Source: Candidatus Woesearchaeota archaeon
Lineage (GTDB): Archaea; Nanobdellota; Nanobdellia; Woesearchaeales; WJKL01
Reading direction: 5' to 3'
Length of the DNA: 18,956 bases
Assembly: GCA_019322535.1 (NCBI GenBank)
Contig: JAHWIM010000061.1
Coordinates: 1 to 18,956 of the forward strand
A model generated the notes under the pieces. It saw only the letters and a program-made list of their open reading frames with translations. It did no database searches and had not been told where the DNA came from. Position 1 is the stretch's first letter, and every line of letters starts with the position of its first letter. Position numbers and translations under genes: made by a program. Shown here piece by piece: positions 1-7,179 of the stretch.

Positions 1-87
1 ATAAGAAAAAAGAAAGGAGTTTATCTTTATGAAAGAGATAAAGAAAAACTAATCTCTGGCAGTGGTTATGATCACTTTAGAAAATAA
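1..87 (+). CDS. C-terminal end of an unidentified protein (partial, runs in from the left edge)
   Basis: Reading from base 1 on the plus strand gives 28 codons without interruption, ending in TAA at 85-87. The peptide ends ISGSGYDHFRK and is rich in Lys, Tyr and Gly, like an ordinary soluble C-terminus. The stop is followed at once by a T6 tract, as expected for the end of a transcript. The next gene converges from the opposite strand, so this is the last gene of a rightward unit. No family can be named from so short a tail. The call rests on the open frame plus the terminator and could be chance. Confidence 0.45.
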   Translation: MRKKKGVYLYERDKEKLISGSGYDHFRK

Positions 88-114
88 TTATTTTTTAAAA
101 AAGCCCTTTAATTT
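88..114. terminator. Bidirectional T-tract terminator between convergent genes
   Basis: A perfect T6-A6 palindrome at 91-102 sits between two converging stop codons (85-87 on plus, 115-117 on minus). Archaeal RNA polymerase stops at T-rich tracts in the non-template strand, and here each strand offers its own run of six T. There is no clear GC-rich stem, which is normal for archaeal terminators. Confidence 0.5.
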
Positions 115-774
115 TTACTCAACATCAGCCTCATTGCTGTATCCTCTTGATTCCCAATAGCCTTCATAATCAGGATTATCTGATAATTCAATTTTTGTTA
201 CCCATTTAATCCATTTATAGCCTAATTTATCTTCAGCAACTAATTGGAATGGAAAACCTCTTGCTGGAATCAAGGTTGCATTATTAATCTTATCTGCAAG
301 CATAATATTATTTTCAATTATAAAGCTGAGGGGCAAGGATGTGGTATAACCATCAGCTGCATAAAATATCACTGTGTTTGCTTCTGGTTTAACATCAACT
401 TCATCAAATAAATCATTTAACAATACACCTTCCCATAAAACTTCTGCACTCCATCCTGTTACACAATGTATGAAGATTGCTTTTCTATATTTTTGATGAT
501 CTAAAACTTGATCATATGTATAATTTTTAGGATTTTCTACTAAACCAGAAACTTCTAGTTTATAGTTGTTGATATCAACACGCTGAGGTCCTTTTATTGA
601 AAGATCTCTCACATCAACAATAGAGTCTAATTTGTTGCCCTTATATTCTCTTACTTCTACTTCTCTTAAATCATAAACAGTTAGGGGTGTTTCTTTTTCT
701 TCAGGTATATGTTTTTCTTGAAGAGCACATCCAGATACTAGCAGTATTAGGATTAAAACAAGGATATATCTCAC
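115..774 (-). CDS. Molybdopterin-dependent oxidoreductase of the sulfite oxidase/MsrP (YedY) fold, predicted lipoprotein
   Basis: Redox enzyme of the sulfite oxidase superfamily, probably acting outside the membrane. The preferred start is the GTG at 774. It overlaps the upstream TGA as GTGA and gives 219 residues beginning with a short hydrophobic signal that ends in the lipobox LVSGC (Cys16). Longer in-frame starts up to 876 would only translate the neighbouring membrane gene in another frame. The Mo-binding domain covers about residues 60-205. Cys104 in HCVTGWS matches the family's Mo-ligand cysteine, and the KWIKWV stretch near the end is also typical. The upstream gene encodes a two-helix haem-type protein, so the pair resembles a reduced MsrP/MsrQ or DUF4405 system. 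The signal has one Arg and no twin-Arg motif, which is odd for a cofactor usually inserted before export. The substrate is unknown: sulfoxide or sulfite chemistry is possible but not shown. Confidence 0.85.
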   Translation of the reverse strand: MRYILVLILILLVSGCALQEKHIPEEKETPLTVYDLREVEVREYKGNKLDSIVDVRDLSIKGPQRVDINNYKLEVSGLVENPKNYTYDQVLDHQKYRKAIFIHCVTGWSAEVLWEGVLLNDLFDEVDVKPEANTVIFYAADGYTTSLPLSFIIENNIMLADKINNATLIPARGFPFQLVAEDKLGYKWIKWVTKIELSDNPDYEGYWESRGYSNEADVE

Positions 775-1034
775 TTCTTGCCCCCACCTATGTAGCGTTT
801 TGTCATTGCTACAATCCACTTCCAATTTAGAATTAAATGGACGAATACTAAACTGCCCATAACTAGACCAGACCAATCATGTATTCTTGACATATAATAA
901 TGTGGAATTAGCCTGAATGCTGCTGTGAAATATTGTGTTAATCCAGGAAACTTAAAGATTCCTGTAATAAGAGAAACAAAAAAAGAAATTGCTAATCCAA
1001 CATCAACAAAATATTTTAGTTTTGTTTTGTCCAT
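771..1034 (-). CDS. Small two-helix membrane protein, DUF4405/cytochrome b-like, likely electron partner of the Mo enzyme
   Basis: An 87-residue integral membrane protein. Hydrophobic helices lie at about residues 9-28 and 54-76, with a Lys-rich C-terminus (RYIGGGKK) that probably faces the cytoplasm. His52 in the IHDWSG motif and His66 in VHLILNWKW resemble the haem-ligand pattern of DUF4405 and cytochrome b561-type proteins; His45 is a further candidate. Family members usually have about four helices, so this is a half-size version that may dimerise. It starts directly after the rubrerythrin stop and its TGA overlaps the GTG of the Mo-enzyme gene, so the two are translationally coupled. The likely role is to pass electrons across the membrane to the Mo subunit. 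The DUF4405-like call rests on the His/Trp pattern only. Confidence 0.7.
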   Translation of the reverse strand: MDKTKLKYFVDVGLAISFFVSLITGIFKFPGLTQYFTAAFRLIPHYYMSRIHDWSGLVMGSLVFVHLILNWKWIVAMTKRYIGGGKK

Positions 1035-1553
1035 TTATTTTAGCCTTTCTTCAGATAATTGCAAATGATCTGTTTCAACGTCCACAAATACTTCAAATAT
1101 CTGCTTTACTCTTTCATTCTCTGATTCTGCTGCTGCTTTTTTGTAGAATTCAATTGCTCTTGTTTCTCTTTTGTGAGACTCTTCTAAGTTTTCTTTGTTG
1201 TTTACAAAACAAGTGTCATCTCCTTTTGGAACTTCTGTAAGTTTGAGTATTTTTTTCCAAACACTTGCATGCTCTGCTTCTACTTTTCTTAATGCTTTAA
1301 ACAAGAGTTTTCCTTCTTCATCATCTGTTTTTTTCTCTGCACAGCCATAGAATGTAGCATTGCTTATTTCTACTTTTAAAGCATGCTCTGCATTTGCTTT
1401 ATCTTTTTCATTTAATTCAACATCAAAATTAGCTTCTGCTTCTTTTGCTTCTTTGATATATTTTTTATTAGCGCCGCAAAAAGGACAGTTTGCTGGAGGT
1501 TCTTCACCTACGTAAGGATCTCCGCAAATTTCACATCTCCATAATTTTACCAT
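1035..1553 (-). CDS. Reverse rubrerythrin (N-terminal rubredoxin-like domain plus diiron ferritin-like domain)
   Basis: A diiron peroxidase of oxygen defence that reduces hydrogen peroxide to water with electrons from reduced carriers. The N-terminal rubredoxin-like knuckle has Cys7, Cys10, Cys23 and Cys26 (CEIC ... CPFC). A four-helix ferritin-like domain follows, with a complete set of diiron ligands: the Glu of KVE in the first helix, ExxH in EAEH, the Glu of KRETRA, and ExxH in ETDH. Rubredoxin domain first and diiron domain second is the reverse-rubrerythrin order. The ATG at 1553 is chosen over an upstream GTG at 1562 because GAGGTG lies six bases before it, and it gives 172 residues starting MVKLW. 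The gene follows the tRNA thiolase by about 10 bases and abuts the haem-type membrane gene, so it belongs to one operon. Confidence 0.88.
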   Translation of the reverse strand: MVKLWRCEICGDPYVGEEPPANCPFCGANKKYIKEAKEAEANFDVELNEKDKANAEHALKVEISNATFYGCAEKKTDDEEGKLLFKALRKVEAEHASVWKKILKLTEVPKGDDTCFVNNKENLEESHKRETRAIEFYKKAAAESENERVKQIFEVFVDVETDHLQLSEERLK

Positions 1554-1563
1554 ATTATGCACC

Positions 1564-2541
1564 TCAAATTCTTATTTTATTAATTTGACTTTCTTTTGCT
1601 TTGTTAACTGTTATTTCTTTATTAAACTTTTCTTTTCCATACCTAATTAAAACTTTATCTTGTTTTGCATCAGAATATCTTGCTGTTAATGACGCTGCTA
1701 ACTGAATTGCTTTTTTAGTTGGTTTTCCTTGCAATAATGTTATTGGCCCCATTACTTTTTTTGCTTCAAACTTTAAATCAGAACTTTGTTTTAATTTTAA
1801 CAGTTGTTTATTGTCTTGTTCATTTCTGCCAACAATTATTTTGTTTTTATTAAGTCTGAAATGTCTTCCACAATTTAGGAGCTGCACATCATTTATTCTA
1901 ACTCTTTTTTTATTATCAAAAAGATCTCTTAGTTTTCTTGCATATTCTTTGTTTGTTAATCTGCAGCCAGAACCTCCGCACAGAAAACCATCAATCTTGT
2001 ACTTCTTAGCTAGATCTAATTGAGGTTTTCTTTTTCTACCTTCAAATTTAAGCAGTTTTTCTCTATCTATCCATCCTTTTTTCTCTGCTTCTGTTGGAGG
2101 CAATAATCCAGCACATAAAGGTCTTACTAGTTTTCCTTTCAAACCAGCTTCTTCCTCTATCAACATTAATGTCTTATAATGCTGGCTCATTGGCCTTTGT
2201 CCAACAACTTCTCCTGTAAATACAAATTTTGCTCCTATTTTCTTTGCATATTGTTTTGCTTTTTTTAAGATATAAATTTTACAATCAATACATGGATTTA
2301 GGTTTTTTCCATAACCATGTTTAGGATGTCTGACAATTCTAAGATAATCTTTTCCTTTATTCATTAGTTTTATTGGAACCTTTAGTTTCTTAGCTAAGTC
2401 TACTATAGAGCATCCTTCTCCAACACCAGTACAGAATGGACTAACAAAATTCAATGCAATTACATCTATTCCTTGTTCTTGCACAAGCTTTATTGCAAGC
2501 GCAGAGTCCAATCCTCCTGAAAATAATCCTACTGCTTTCAT
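1564..2541 (-). CDS. PP-loop tRNA thiouridine synthase (ThiI/MnmA/TtuI-like) with C-terminal DUF814-like domain
   Basis: Probable ATP-dependent tRNA sulfurtransferase. Residues 1-200 form a PP-loop ATPase domain with the SGGLDS signature at 8-13. Cys84 and Cys87 (NPCIDCK) and Cys188 or Cys193 (CGGSGC) could bind an Fe-S cluster or carry the sulfur, as in the three-cysteine thiolases of the TtuA/TtuI type. The EVVGQRPMSQ stretch at 111-120 is also characteristic. The C-terminal part, from about residue 215 (CGRHFRLNKNKIIVGRNEQDN), resembles the DUF814/NFACT-R domain found in some ThiI-like proteins. There is no THUMP domain, so it is not classical ThiI. It is the first gene of its operon, with a TATA element 26 bases upstream. 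Whether position 8, 34 or another nucleotide is thiolated cannot be read from the sequence. Confidence 0.8.
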   Translation of the reverse strand: MKAVGLFSGGLDSALAIKLVQEQGIDVIALNFVSPFCTGVGEGCSIVDLAKKLKVPIKLMNKGKDYLRIVRHPKHGYGKNLNPCIDCKIYILKKAKQYAKKIGAKFVFTGEVVGQRPMSQHYKTLMLIEEEAGLKGKLVRPLCAGLLPPTEAEKKGWIDREKLLKFEGRKRKPQLDLAKKYKIDGFLCGGSGCRLTNKEYARKLRDLFDNKKRVRINDVQLLNCGRHFRLNKNKIIVGRNEQDNKQLLKLKQSSDLKFEAKKVMGPITLLQGKPTKKAIQLAASLTARYSDAKQDKVLIRYGKEKFNKEITVNKAKESQINKIRI

Positions 2542-2560
2542 AATCCTGAGTTACTGAGAA

Positions 2561-2574
2561 ATATTTATATAATT
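2561..2574 (-). promoter_or_regulatory. TATA promoter for the thiolase/rubrerythrin/Mo-enzyme operon
   Basis: On the minus strand the 42-base gap holds TTATATAAATAT centred near 2567, about 26 bases before the ATG at 2541. This is the normal archaeal TATA-to-start-site distance, so the mRNA would be leaderless or nearly so. No ribosome binding site precedes the ATG, which fits. The gap has no T-tract that would clearly stop transcripts from the superoxide reductase gene, so read-through is possible. Confidence 0.5.
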
Positions 2575-2583
2575 ATCTATTAA

Positions 2584-2967
2584 TTAAGATATCCAAAGGC
2601 CATGGATATTACATAGGATTCTTGCTTTAAGGCCTTCTGTATCTTTTACACAGAAATCTGCTTTTGGTTCATCTGTTGGATTTAACCTTTTTCCTATAAC
2701 AACTGTGCTATCTTTGATTAACTGAATTAATTCAATATAATGACTGTCTTCCATTGGATGAGGAACAGAGCCAACTTTAACTGTAACTTTGTTTTCTTTT
2801 ACTTCAATAATTGGAACATGTTTTTCATTACCTTCCTGTTCTTTTGTTTTTTCTTCTAATAGCTCCATTGGTTGTCCACAGCAAACTAATTCTCCTTTGC
2901 CAGATTCAATAACAGAAATAACATTACCACATATCTTACATTTGTATATTCCATTTAACTTTGCCAT
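2584..2967 (-). CDS. Desulfoferrodoxin-type superoxide reductase
   Basis: Reduces superoxide to hydrogen peroxide in the cytoplasm without making oxygen. The 127-residue protein has both iron centres of the two-iron form. Centre I is the desulforedoxin-like domain with Cys10, Cys13, Cys29 and Cys30. Centre II, the active site, has His50, His70, His76, Cys119 and His122, in the motifs KHVPI, VPHPM, SHYIE and CNIHGLW. Glu48-Lys49 just before His50 match the conserved pair that steers superoxide to the iron. It is the last gene of the glucan operon, one base after the membrane-protein stop. Its peroxide product would be handled by the rubrerythrin in the next operon downstream. All key residues are present. 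Confidence 0.95.
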   Translation of the reverse strand: MAKLNGIYKCKICGNVISVIESGKGELVCCGQPMELLEEKTKEQEGNEKHVPIIEVKENKVTVKVGSVPHPMEDSHYIELIQLIKDSTVVIGKRLNPTDEPKADFCVKDTEGLKARILCNIHGLWIS

Positions 2968-2968
2968 T

Positions 2969-3340
2969 TTATTTGACCATAAGCTGATTAACTAATCTTT
3001 GATAAAGCTGCATGCAGTCAGCACGGTGTTTCTTTTTATCGTCTTTTGGCAGTTTATTAAAAGAATTTCTTAGTTTTACATACATCATTCTTGCAGCAGT
3101 TGTTTCATTATTATTTAAAGCAACAGATACATTGCTCATTAACTGTTTTATTTTTTCATTGCCTGGAATATTGAGGCTTACAGTTAGTGCGGAAAAAGAT
3201 AATAATATTGAGAAAAGTGTAAATACTGCTACTGCTGCTTGCGAACCTTCTTTAACATCGAGATTGATTACATATCCTGTAATAGATTGCTGCGGACCTA
3301 CGTTGTATAAAAAAAGCCCTACAGAAACTACAAGAAGCAA
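2969..3340 (-). CDS. Two-helix membrane protein of unknown function with charged helical tail
   Basis: Not recognised as a named family. The 123-residue protein has a hydrophobic N-terminal segment (residues 1-13) followed by the short motif SITGYVI, a second membrane segment at about 36-57, and a charged helical C-terminal region (about 60-123) rich in Lys, Asn and Gln. A hydrophobic segment followed by TG[YFN]V is, from memory, common at the start of exported proteins in Woesearchaeota-like genomes. The start is uncertain. The only usual in-frame start is a TTG at 3340 with no ribosome binding site, yet the frame stays open upstream and adds a basic stretch ending KRKFCIISSV that would complete a better first helix. 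It lies 29 bases after the MinD/ParA gene and one base before superoxide reductase. A membrane anchor for the upstream ATPase is a reasonable guess. Confidence 0.65.
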   Translation of the reverse strand: MLLVVSVGLFLYNVGPQQSITGYVINLDVKEGSQAAVAVFTLFSILLSFSALTVSLNIPGNEKIKQLMSNVSVALNNNETTAARMMYVKLRNSFNKLPKDDKKKHRADCMQLYQRLVNQLMVK

Positions 3341-3369
3341 TACTGAACTTATTATACAAAATTTTCTTT

Positions 3370-4191
3370 TTATTTTTCTTCCCTCTTTTTTCTTAGTTTT
3401 TGAAATAAGTCGCGTGTTGTTTTTAAATCTTCATTAATAAAGTTCTTAAGTTTTGATAATACGTTTTCCTTTTTATATTCTTCGTCTATCATATGTGCAG
3501 CTAGTTTTTTATACTCTTTGGACACTTTTCTATTTGGTTTATGCAATGCAGCAGGCACTGTATGTGATAAAGCTTCTAATACTTTAACATCATCAGGCAA
3601 CACACTTAAGATAGGTGCTTCTGCTGCTTTTTCTATTTCTTCTCTTGTTAATTCAAATTTCTTATTTCTTACTTTATTCAGAACAATACCTCTTATTGGT
3701 GTTTTCTTCTGCTTAGCTAATTTAACTGCTCTTAATGTCATACTTAGAGTAGGGTAGTCAGGAGAACTTACAACTAGAAGTTCATCAGAAGCTATCATTG
3801 TTGAAAGAATTTCCTCATTTAATGCGGGAGAAGAGTCTATAACAATAACATCATAATAATCTTTTAATGCTTCTAGTTTTTGCTTTAATTTGAACGGATT
3901 AATCTTTTTACCAATTGCTGCACCTGGAATAACATGAAATCCATTAAAGTGCTGATAAAGTGCTTTTTCAATGGGTATTTTATCAGTAAGCACATCATGG
4001 ATTGTTTTTTTAGGATTTACTAATCCTAGATGCAATCCAAGATTAGGAGCTGAAAAATTAGCATCAACTATTAGTACTTTTTTATTGAATTGTGTTGCTA
4101 GAACTGCTCCTAGATTAGAAGTTGTTGTTGTTTTGCCTACTCCACCTTTAATTGCAATAACTCCAATTGTTTTTGCTTTACTCATTTTCAT
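3370..4191 (-). CDS. MinD/ParA-family deviant Walker A ATPase
   Basis: A P-loop ATPase of the SIMIBI class, usually a dimer that positions cargo on the membrane or nucleoid. The deviant Walker A KGGVGKTT occupies residues 15-22. Switch I is VDANFSAPNLG near residue 42, and Walker B/A' is DVIVIDSSPAL near 115. The C-terminus (about 240-273) is a highly charged helical stretch that could bind membrane or DNA. At 273 residues it is full length for MinD-like proteins. There is no MinC, FtsZ, ParB or pilus gene nearby. It overlaps the DUF5752 gene by 14 bases inside a glucan-metabolism operon, which argues against a plain chromosome-segregation role and suggests positioning of a glucan particle or enzyme. 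A second ATG at 4185, six bases after a GGGGT, is an alternative start. Confidence 0.88.
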   Translation of the reverse strand: MKMSKAKTIGVIAIKGGVGKTTTTSNLGAVLATQFNKKVLIVDANFSAPNLGLHLGLVNPKKTIHDVLTDKIPIEKALYQHFNGFHVIPGAAIGKKINPFKLKQKLEALKDYYDVIVIDSSPALNEEILSTMIASDELLVVSSPDYPTLSMTLRAVKLAKQKKTPIRGIVLNKVRNKKFELTREEIEKAAEAPILSVLPDDVKVLEALSHTVPAALHKPNRKVSKEYKKLAAHMIDEEYKKENVLSKLKNFINEDLKTTRDLFQKLRKKREEK

Positions 4192-4777
4192 ACCCCTTTT
4201 TTATTTTGTTAATCATATCTTCTCTATCTAATTTGCAAACAGGAATTAAATTTAATTTTTTTACGTTTAACTTCTTTTTTTGCTGCGGTTTAAATTTAAT
4301 TTTTAATTTTTTAATAATTTTCTCCCTGGTTGTTTCTTTTGTCATTTTTACCTCAGGTTTTTTCACCACTGTTTTTGGTTTTTCTAACTTAACAGGCTTT
4401 TTTTCTTTTATTTTTGGTTTTTGTTCTAATTTTATAGGCTTTTTGATTGGTCCATTTTTAACTTTTTCGATTGCGTCAATGATTTCTTTAACTTCTTTTT
4501 GCTTTTCTTTATTAATATCTCCAAATCTTTTTTCAATTAGGTTAATTATATGTTTTGGATGTTTAGCATTTTTTATGCTTTCTGCCAATATTTTATCTTC
4601 ATATATGTCTCTAATCCAGCTGTAAAAATCATTCTTATTTGGATTTACATGGCAGTTAAAAACTTCTTTATTAATGTTTTTAAGTGCTCCTTTAAGTTCT
4701 AATATATTTTTTATTGTTTTACCATTGGCTAATTTAAAAGCCTGTTCTGGTTTTGTGTTTGATGTTAAATTTTTCAT
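4178..4777 (-). CDS. DUF5752-like protein with Lys/Pro-rich disordered tail
   Basis: Residues 12-85 resemble DUF5752, a small domain linked to alpha-glucan enzymes: FKLANGKTIKNILEL, then FNCHVNPNKNDFYSWI and a helix ending in LIEKRFG. Residues about 105-165 are a low-complexity linker of repeated KPxK/LEKP units, strongly basic and likely disordered. A short helical C-terminal piece (about 165-199) follows and could be a peptide that binds a partner. The start is an ATG at 4777 with GAGGTGA seven bases upstream, seven bases after the GH57 stop. Its end overlaps the MinD/ParA start by 14 bases, so the two are co-translated. Context suggests an adaptor between a glucan-related partner and the ATPase. 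The DUF5752 identification is from memory of the motif; the adaptor role is inference. Confidence 0.65.
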   Translation of the reverse strand: MKNLTSNTKPEQAFKLANGKTIKNILELKGALKNINKEVFNCHVNPNKNDFYSWIRDIYEDKILAESIKNAKHPKHIINLIEKRFGDINKEKQKEVKEIIDAIEKVKNGPIKKPIKLEQKPKIKEKKPVKLEKPKTVVKKPEVKMTKETTREKIIKKLKIKFKPQQKKKLNVKKLNLIPVCKLDREDMINKIKKGYENE

Positions 4778-4784
4778 GATTTTT

Positions 4785-5966
4785 TCACCTCTTATTTAAC
4801 CTTATTTTTAAATCATTAATTATATTCATGAACGCAATAAATGAGTCGTAAGGACTGTCATATGGATTAAAGTATTTATGAACATCTCCATCATTAAACC
4901 ATTTTGTGCACATATAATAAAAATGATCTGATGTTTGTAATTTTCTCCAGTCTTGAATTAATTTTTTGTTTTTGGATGCTTTGATATCTTTTTCAAGATG
5001 GTAGATATAATCAATTGCACTTTTTTGCATGCTATTTCCAAGCCAAGCTGAGAGATCACGCTCAACATCTGCCCATGATACTGGATGATGCACATCTAAT
5101 TCTGCTACTGAGTTATATGCTTTTACTAATTCAGATGGTGTTTTGAAGTTATTATCTGGATGTTTTAGTAGTTCTCTTGGCAGCAGTCTTAGAAATTTGA
5201 ATATTCCTGTATCTTTCCATTGATGCTCTCCAAAGGTTTCATAATCCATGAAAAGATTAACATTGTTTCCGTTCCCATTGATTGCATTTACCCAGTTTGT
5301 AAATTTGCCTGTTGTCAAAGGCCATTCTTTCCATCCTTTGTTAGAGAATCTAAAAGCAATATCATCTGATAATTTGTAATTTTTCAGCAGTAGTTTTATT
5401 TTTTTAGTTGTTTTTGGTGTATACAAATAATTAGGAGACCTCCATTGAAGAATATGGTCTGCTCCTTCTGCTAGAATTCCTTTATATCCCAAACCTTCTA
5501 TAAAATTTGCAAGTTCGTTGTTATAGATAAGTTCTGTGTTTCTGAATATTTTTGGTGTTTTATTGAATAATGATTTTATTTTCTTTTTATGAAGATTTAT
5601 TTGGTCTTTGAATTCTTTTTTGGAATATAAGAATGATAATGAATGATAATAAGTTTCGTTTAACAATTCTACTTGTCCTGTATCTGCCAATGCTTGGAAT
5701 GATCTTAAAGTTTCTGGTGAGTATTTTTCAAATTGATCTAATACAGTTCCTGATATAGAATAGCTTATCTTGAATTCTGGGTGGGTTTTTAATAATTTTA
5801 ACATTAATTTATTTGTTGGAAGATATGATTTTCTTGCAACTTTAAGAAGGATTTCTTTATTTTTTTCTTCATCAAAGTAATTGTGGTTTTTCCCAATATC
5901 AAAAACAGGATAATTTCTTAGCCTAAATGGCTGATGGACTTGAAAATAAAAACATACACTAACCAT
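4785..5966 (-). CDS. Glycoside hydrolase family 57 alpha-glucan enzyme (amylase, glucanotransferase or branching type)
   Basis: Acts on alpha-1,4-glucan by a retaining mechanism. The 393-residue protein starts MVSVCFYFQVHQP, with the first GH57 motif HQP at 11-13. The nucleophile should be Glu145 in FRNTELIYNN, and the general acid Asp241 in MDYETFGEHQ. The C-terminal part (about 270-390) is the helical region usual in the family. The ATG at 5966 is preferred over a GTG at 5975 because GGTGA lies five bases before it; this start overlaps the GT4 stop by eight bases. Length and motifs fit the roughly 400-residue archaeal members encoded beside glucan synthases. Sequence alone does not separate hydrolase from transferase or branching activity. 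It lacks a signal peptide, so it is cytoplasmic, consistent with storage-glucan metabolism. Confidence 0.9.
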   Translation of the reverse strand: MVSVCFYFQVHQPFRLRNYPVFDIGKNHNYFDEEKNKEILLKVARKSYLPTNKLMLKLLKTHPEFKISYSISGTVLDQFEKYSPETLRSFQALADTGQVELLNETYYHSLSFLYSKKEFKDQINLHKKKIKSLFNKTPKIFRNTELIYNNELANFIEGLGYKGILAEGADHILQWRSPNYLYTPKTTKKIKLLLKNYKLSDDIAFRFSNKGWKEWPLTTGKFTNWVNAINGNGNNVNLFMDYETFGEHQWKDTGIFKFLRLLPRELLKHPDNNFKTPSELVKAYNSVAELDVHHPVSWADVERDLSAWLGNSMQKSAIDYIYHLEKDIKASKNKKLIQDWRKLQTSDHFYYMCTKWFNDGDVHKYFNPYDSPYDSFIAFMNIINDLKIRLNKR

Positions 5967-7179
5967 TAAACTCACCTATTGTTTGATTATAAACATCAAC
6001 ACATTTTTTTGCTGGATTATCCCAGTCAAATTTCTTGATTTCAATTGAACCATGGTGTTTTAAATTATTGCTAACTTCTTCATATTTTAAAACACCTAAC
6101 ATTTTATTAGCCATTTGTTCTATATCCCAAAAATCAACTTTTAGACAATGATTTATTACTTCTGAAACACCGCTTTGTTTTGAGATTAAAACAGGCGTAT
6201 TGTTTCTCATTGCTTCTAAAGGTGTTATGCCAAATGGTTCTGATATAGATGGCATTACGTAAAGATCAGCCATTTGATACATTCTATCTACCTCATAAGG
6301 GTTAATAAATCCTGTGAAAAGAATCTTATCTGCAATTCCAAGTTCTGCTGCTTGTTCTATTGTTTGTCCAAGCATATCTCCTGATCCTGCTATGATGAAT
6401 TTAATGTTTGGATCTATTTCAAGAGTTTTTTTAGCAGCATGCAAGAAATAATCAGGACCTTTTTGCATTGTTACTCTTCCTAAGAATAATACTATTTTGT
6501 CTGTCTCTTTTATTTTAAATGATTCGTGCCTGTAATCTTTGTCATTAAATTCAACTGCATTATGCACAACAGTTATTTTATCAGGATCAATGCCATAATG
6601 ATTGATAATTTTATCTTTTGTGAACTGGCTTACAGCCATTATTTTATCTGCTGCATCCATTCCTTCTTTTTCAGTATTATAAACAAATTGATTTACACCA
6701 TTGCCTCCTGTTCTGTCAAATTCTGTTGCATGCACATGAATTACAAAAGGTTTGCCTGAGGCTTTTTTAGCTTCTATTCCTGCTTTGTAAGTCATCCAAT
6801 CATGAGCATGGATAATATCATGGGACTCTTGTCTTGCAATTATTGCTCCTTTTTTAGCGTATCTCAAAACTTCTTCAAAGAGATTTTTTCCATAGATGCT
6901 TGAAGATTTTTTTGATTTTTTCCATGATAAAATTTTTTCATCAAATTCTTCTGAAGTCATATACCCAATTATAGGAGAATTAATTGCTATTGTCACTCCT
7001 GGTCCGCTTGCTGGAACTAGTTTAACAAAATCTGCTTTCATATCAGGGAATGATTTTGGCAAGACAAAAGTAACATCAATATCTTGATTGTTTAGCCCTT
7101 TGGTTAGGCCATAGCAAGCTGTACCTAATCCACCTGAACTAAAAGGCGGAAACTCCCAACCAAACATTAGGACTCTCAC
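5959..7179 (-). CDS. GT4-family glucan synthase-like glycosyltransferase (archaeal glycogen synthase type)
   Basis: A GT-B glycosyltransferase, probably an alpha-1,4-glucan synthase using nucleotide-glucose. The N-terminus MRVLMFGWEFPP...SGGLGTACYG is the glycine-rich acceptor/donor loop typical of the archaeal family found beside GH57 genes. The C-terminal Rossmann domain has GRVTMQKGPD (Arg235, Lys240, phosphate contacts) and the EX7E motif Glu314-Glu322 in SEPFGITPLEAM. Length (406) is normal. The start is GTG at 7179, overlapping the regulator's TGA as GTGA, with GAGGTGA seven bases upstream. An internal ATG at 7167 would cut the first beta strand. It is coupled to the winged-helix gene upstream and GH57 downstream. 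A different, GT3-type synthase is encoded divergently, so the cell has two candidate glucan synthases. Confidence 0.88.
   Translation of the reverse strand: MRVLMFGWEFPPFSSGGLGTACYGLTKGLNNQDIDVTFVLPKSFPDMKADFVKLVPASGPGVTIAINSPIIGYMTSEEFDEKILSWKKSKKSSSIYGKNLFEEVLRYAKKGAIIARQESHDIIHAHDWMTYKAGIEAKKASGKPFVIHVHATEFDRTGGNGVNQFVYNTEKEGMDAADKIMAVSQFTKDKIINHYGIDPDKITVVHNAVEFNDKDYRHESFKIKETDKIVLFLGRVTMQKGPDYFLHAAKKTLEIDPNIKFIIAGSGDMLGQTIEQAAELGIADKILFTGFINPYEVDRMYQMADLYVMPSISEPFGITPLEAMRNNTPVLISKQSGVSEVINHCLKVDFWDIEQMANKMLGVLKYEEVSNNLKHHGSIEIKKFDWDNPAKKCVDVYNQTIGEFNG

Noticed and set aside
775..876. N-terminal extension of the Mo enzyme up to an ATG at 876
   Set aside because: It lies over the membrane-protein gene in another frame, and the GTG at 774 gives a proper lipoprotein signal and a GTGA overlap.
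4167..4625. Long plus-strand open frame rich in Phe, Leu and Ile
   Set aside because: It is the antisense of the Lys-rich DUF5752 gene; poly-Lys codons read backwards give Phe/Leu-rich shadows. Other plus-strand frames under the leftward genes are rejected for the same reason.
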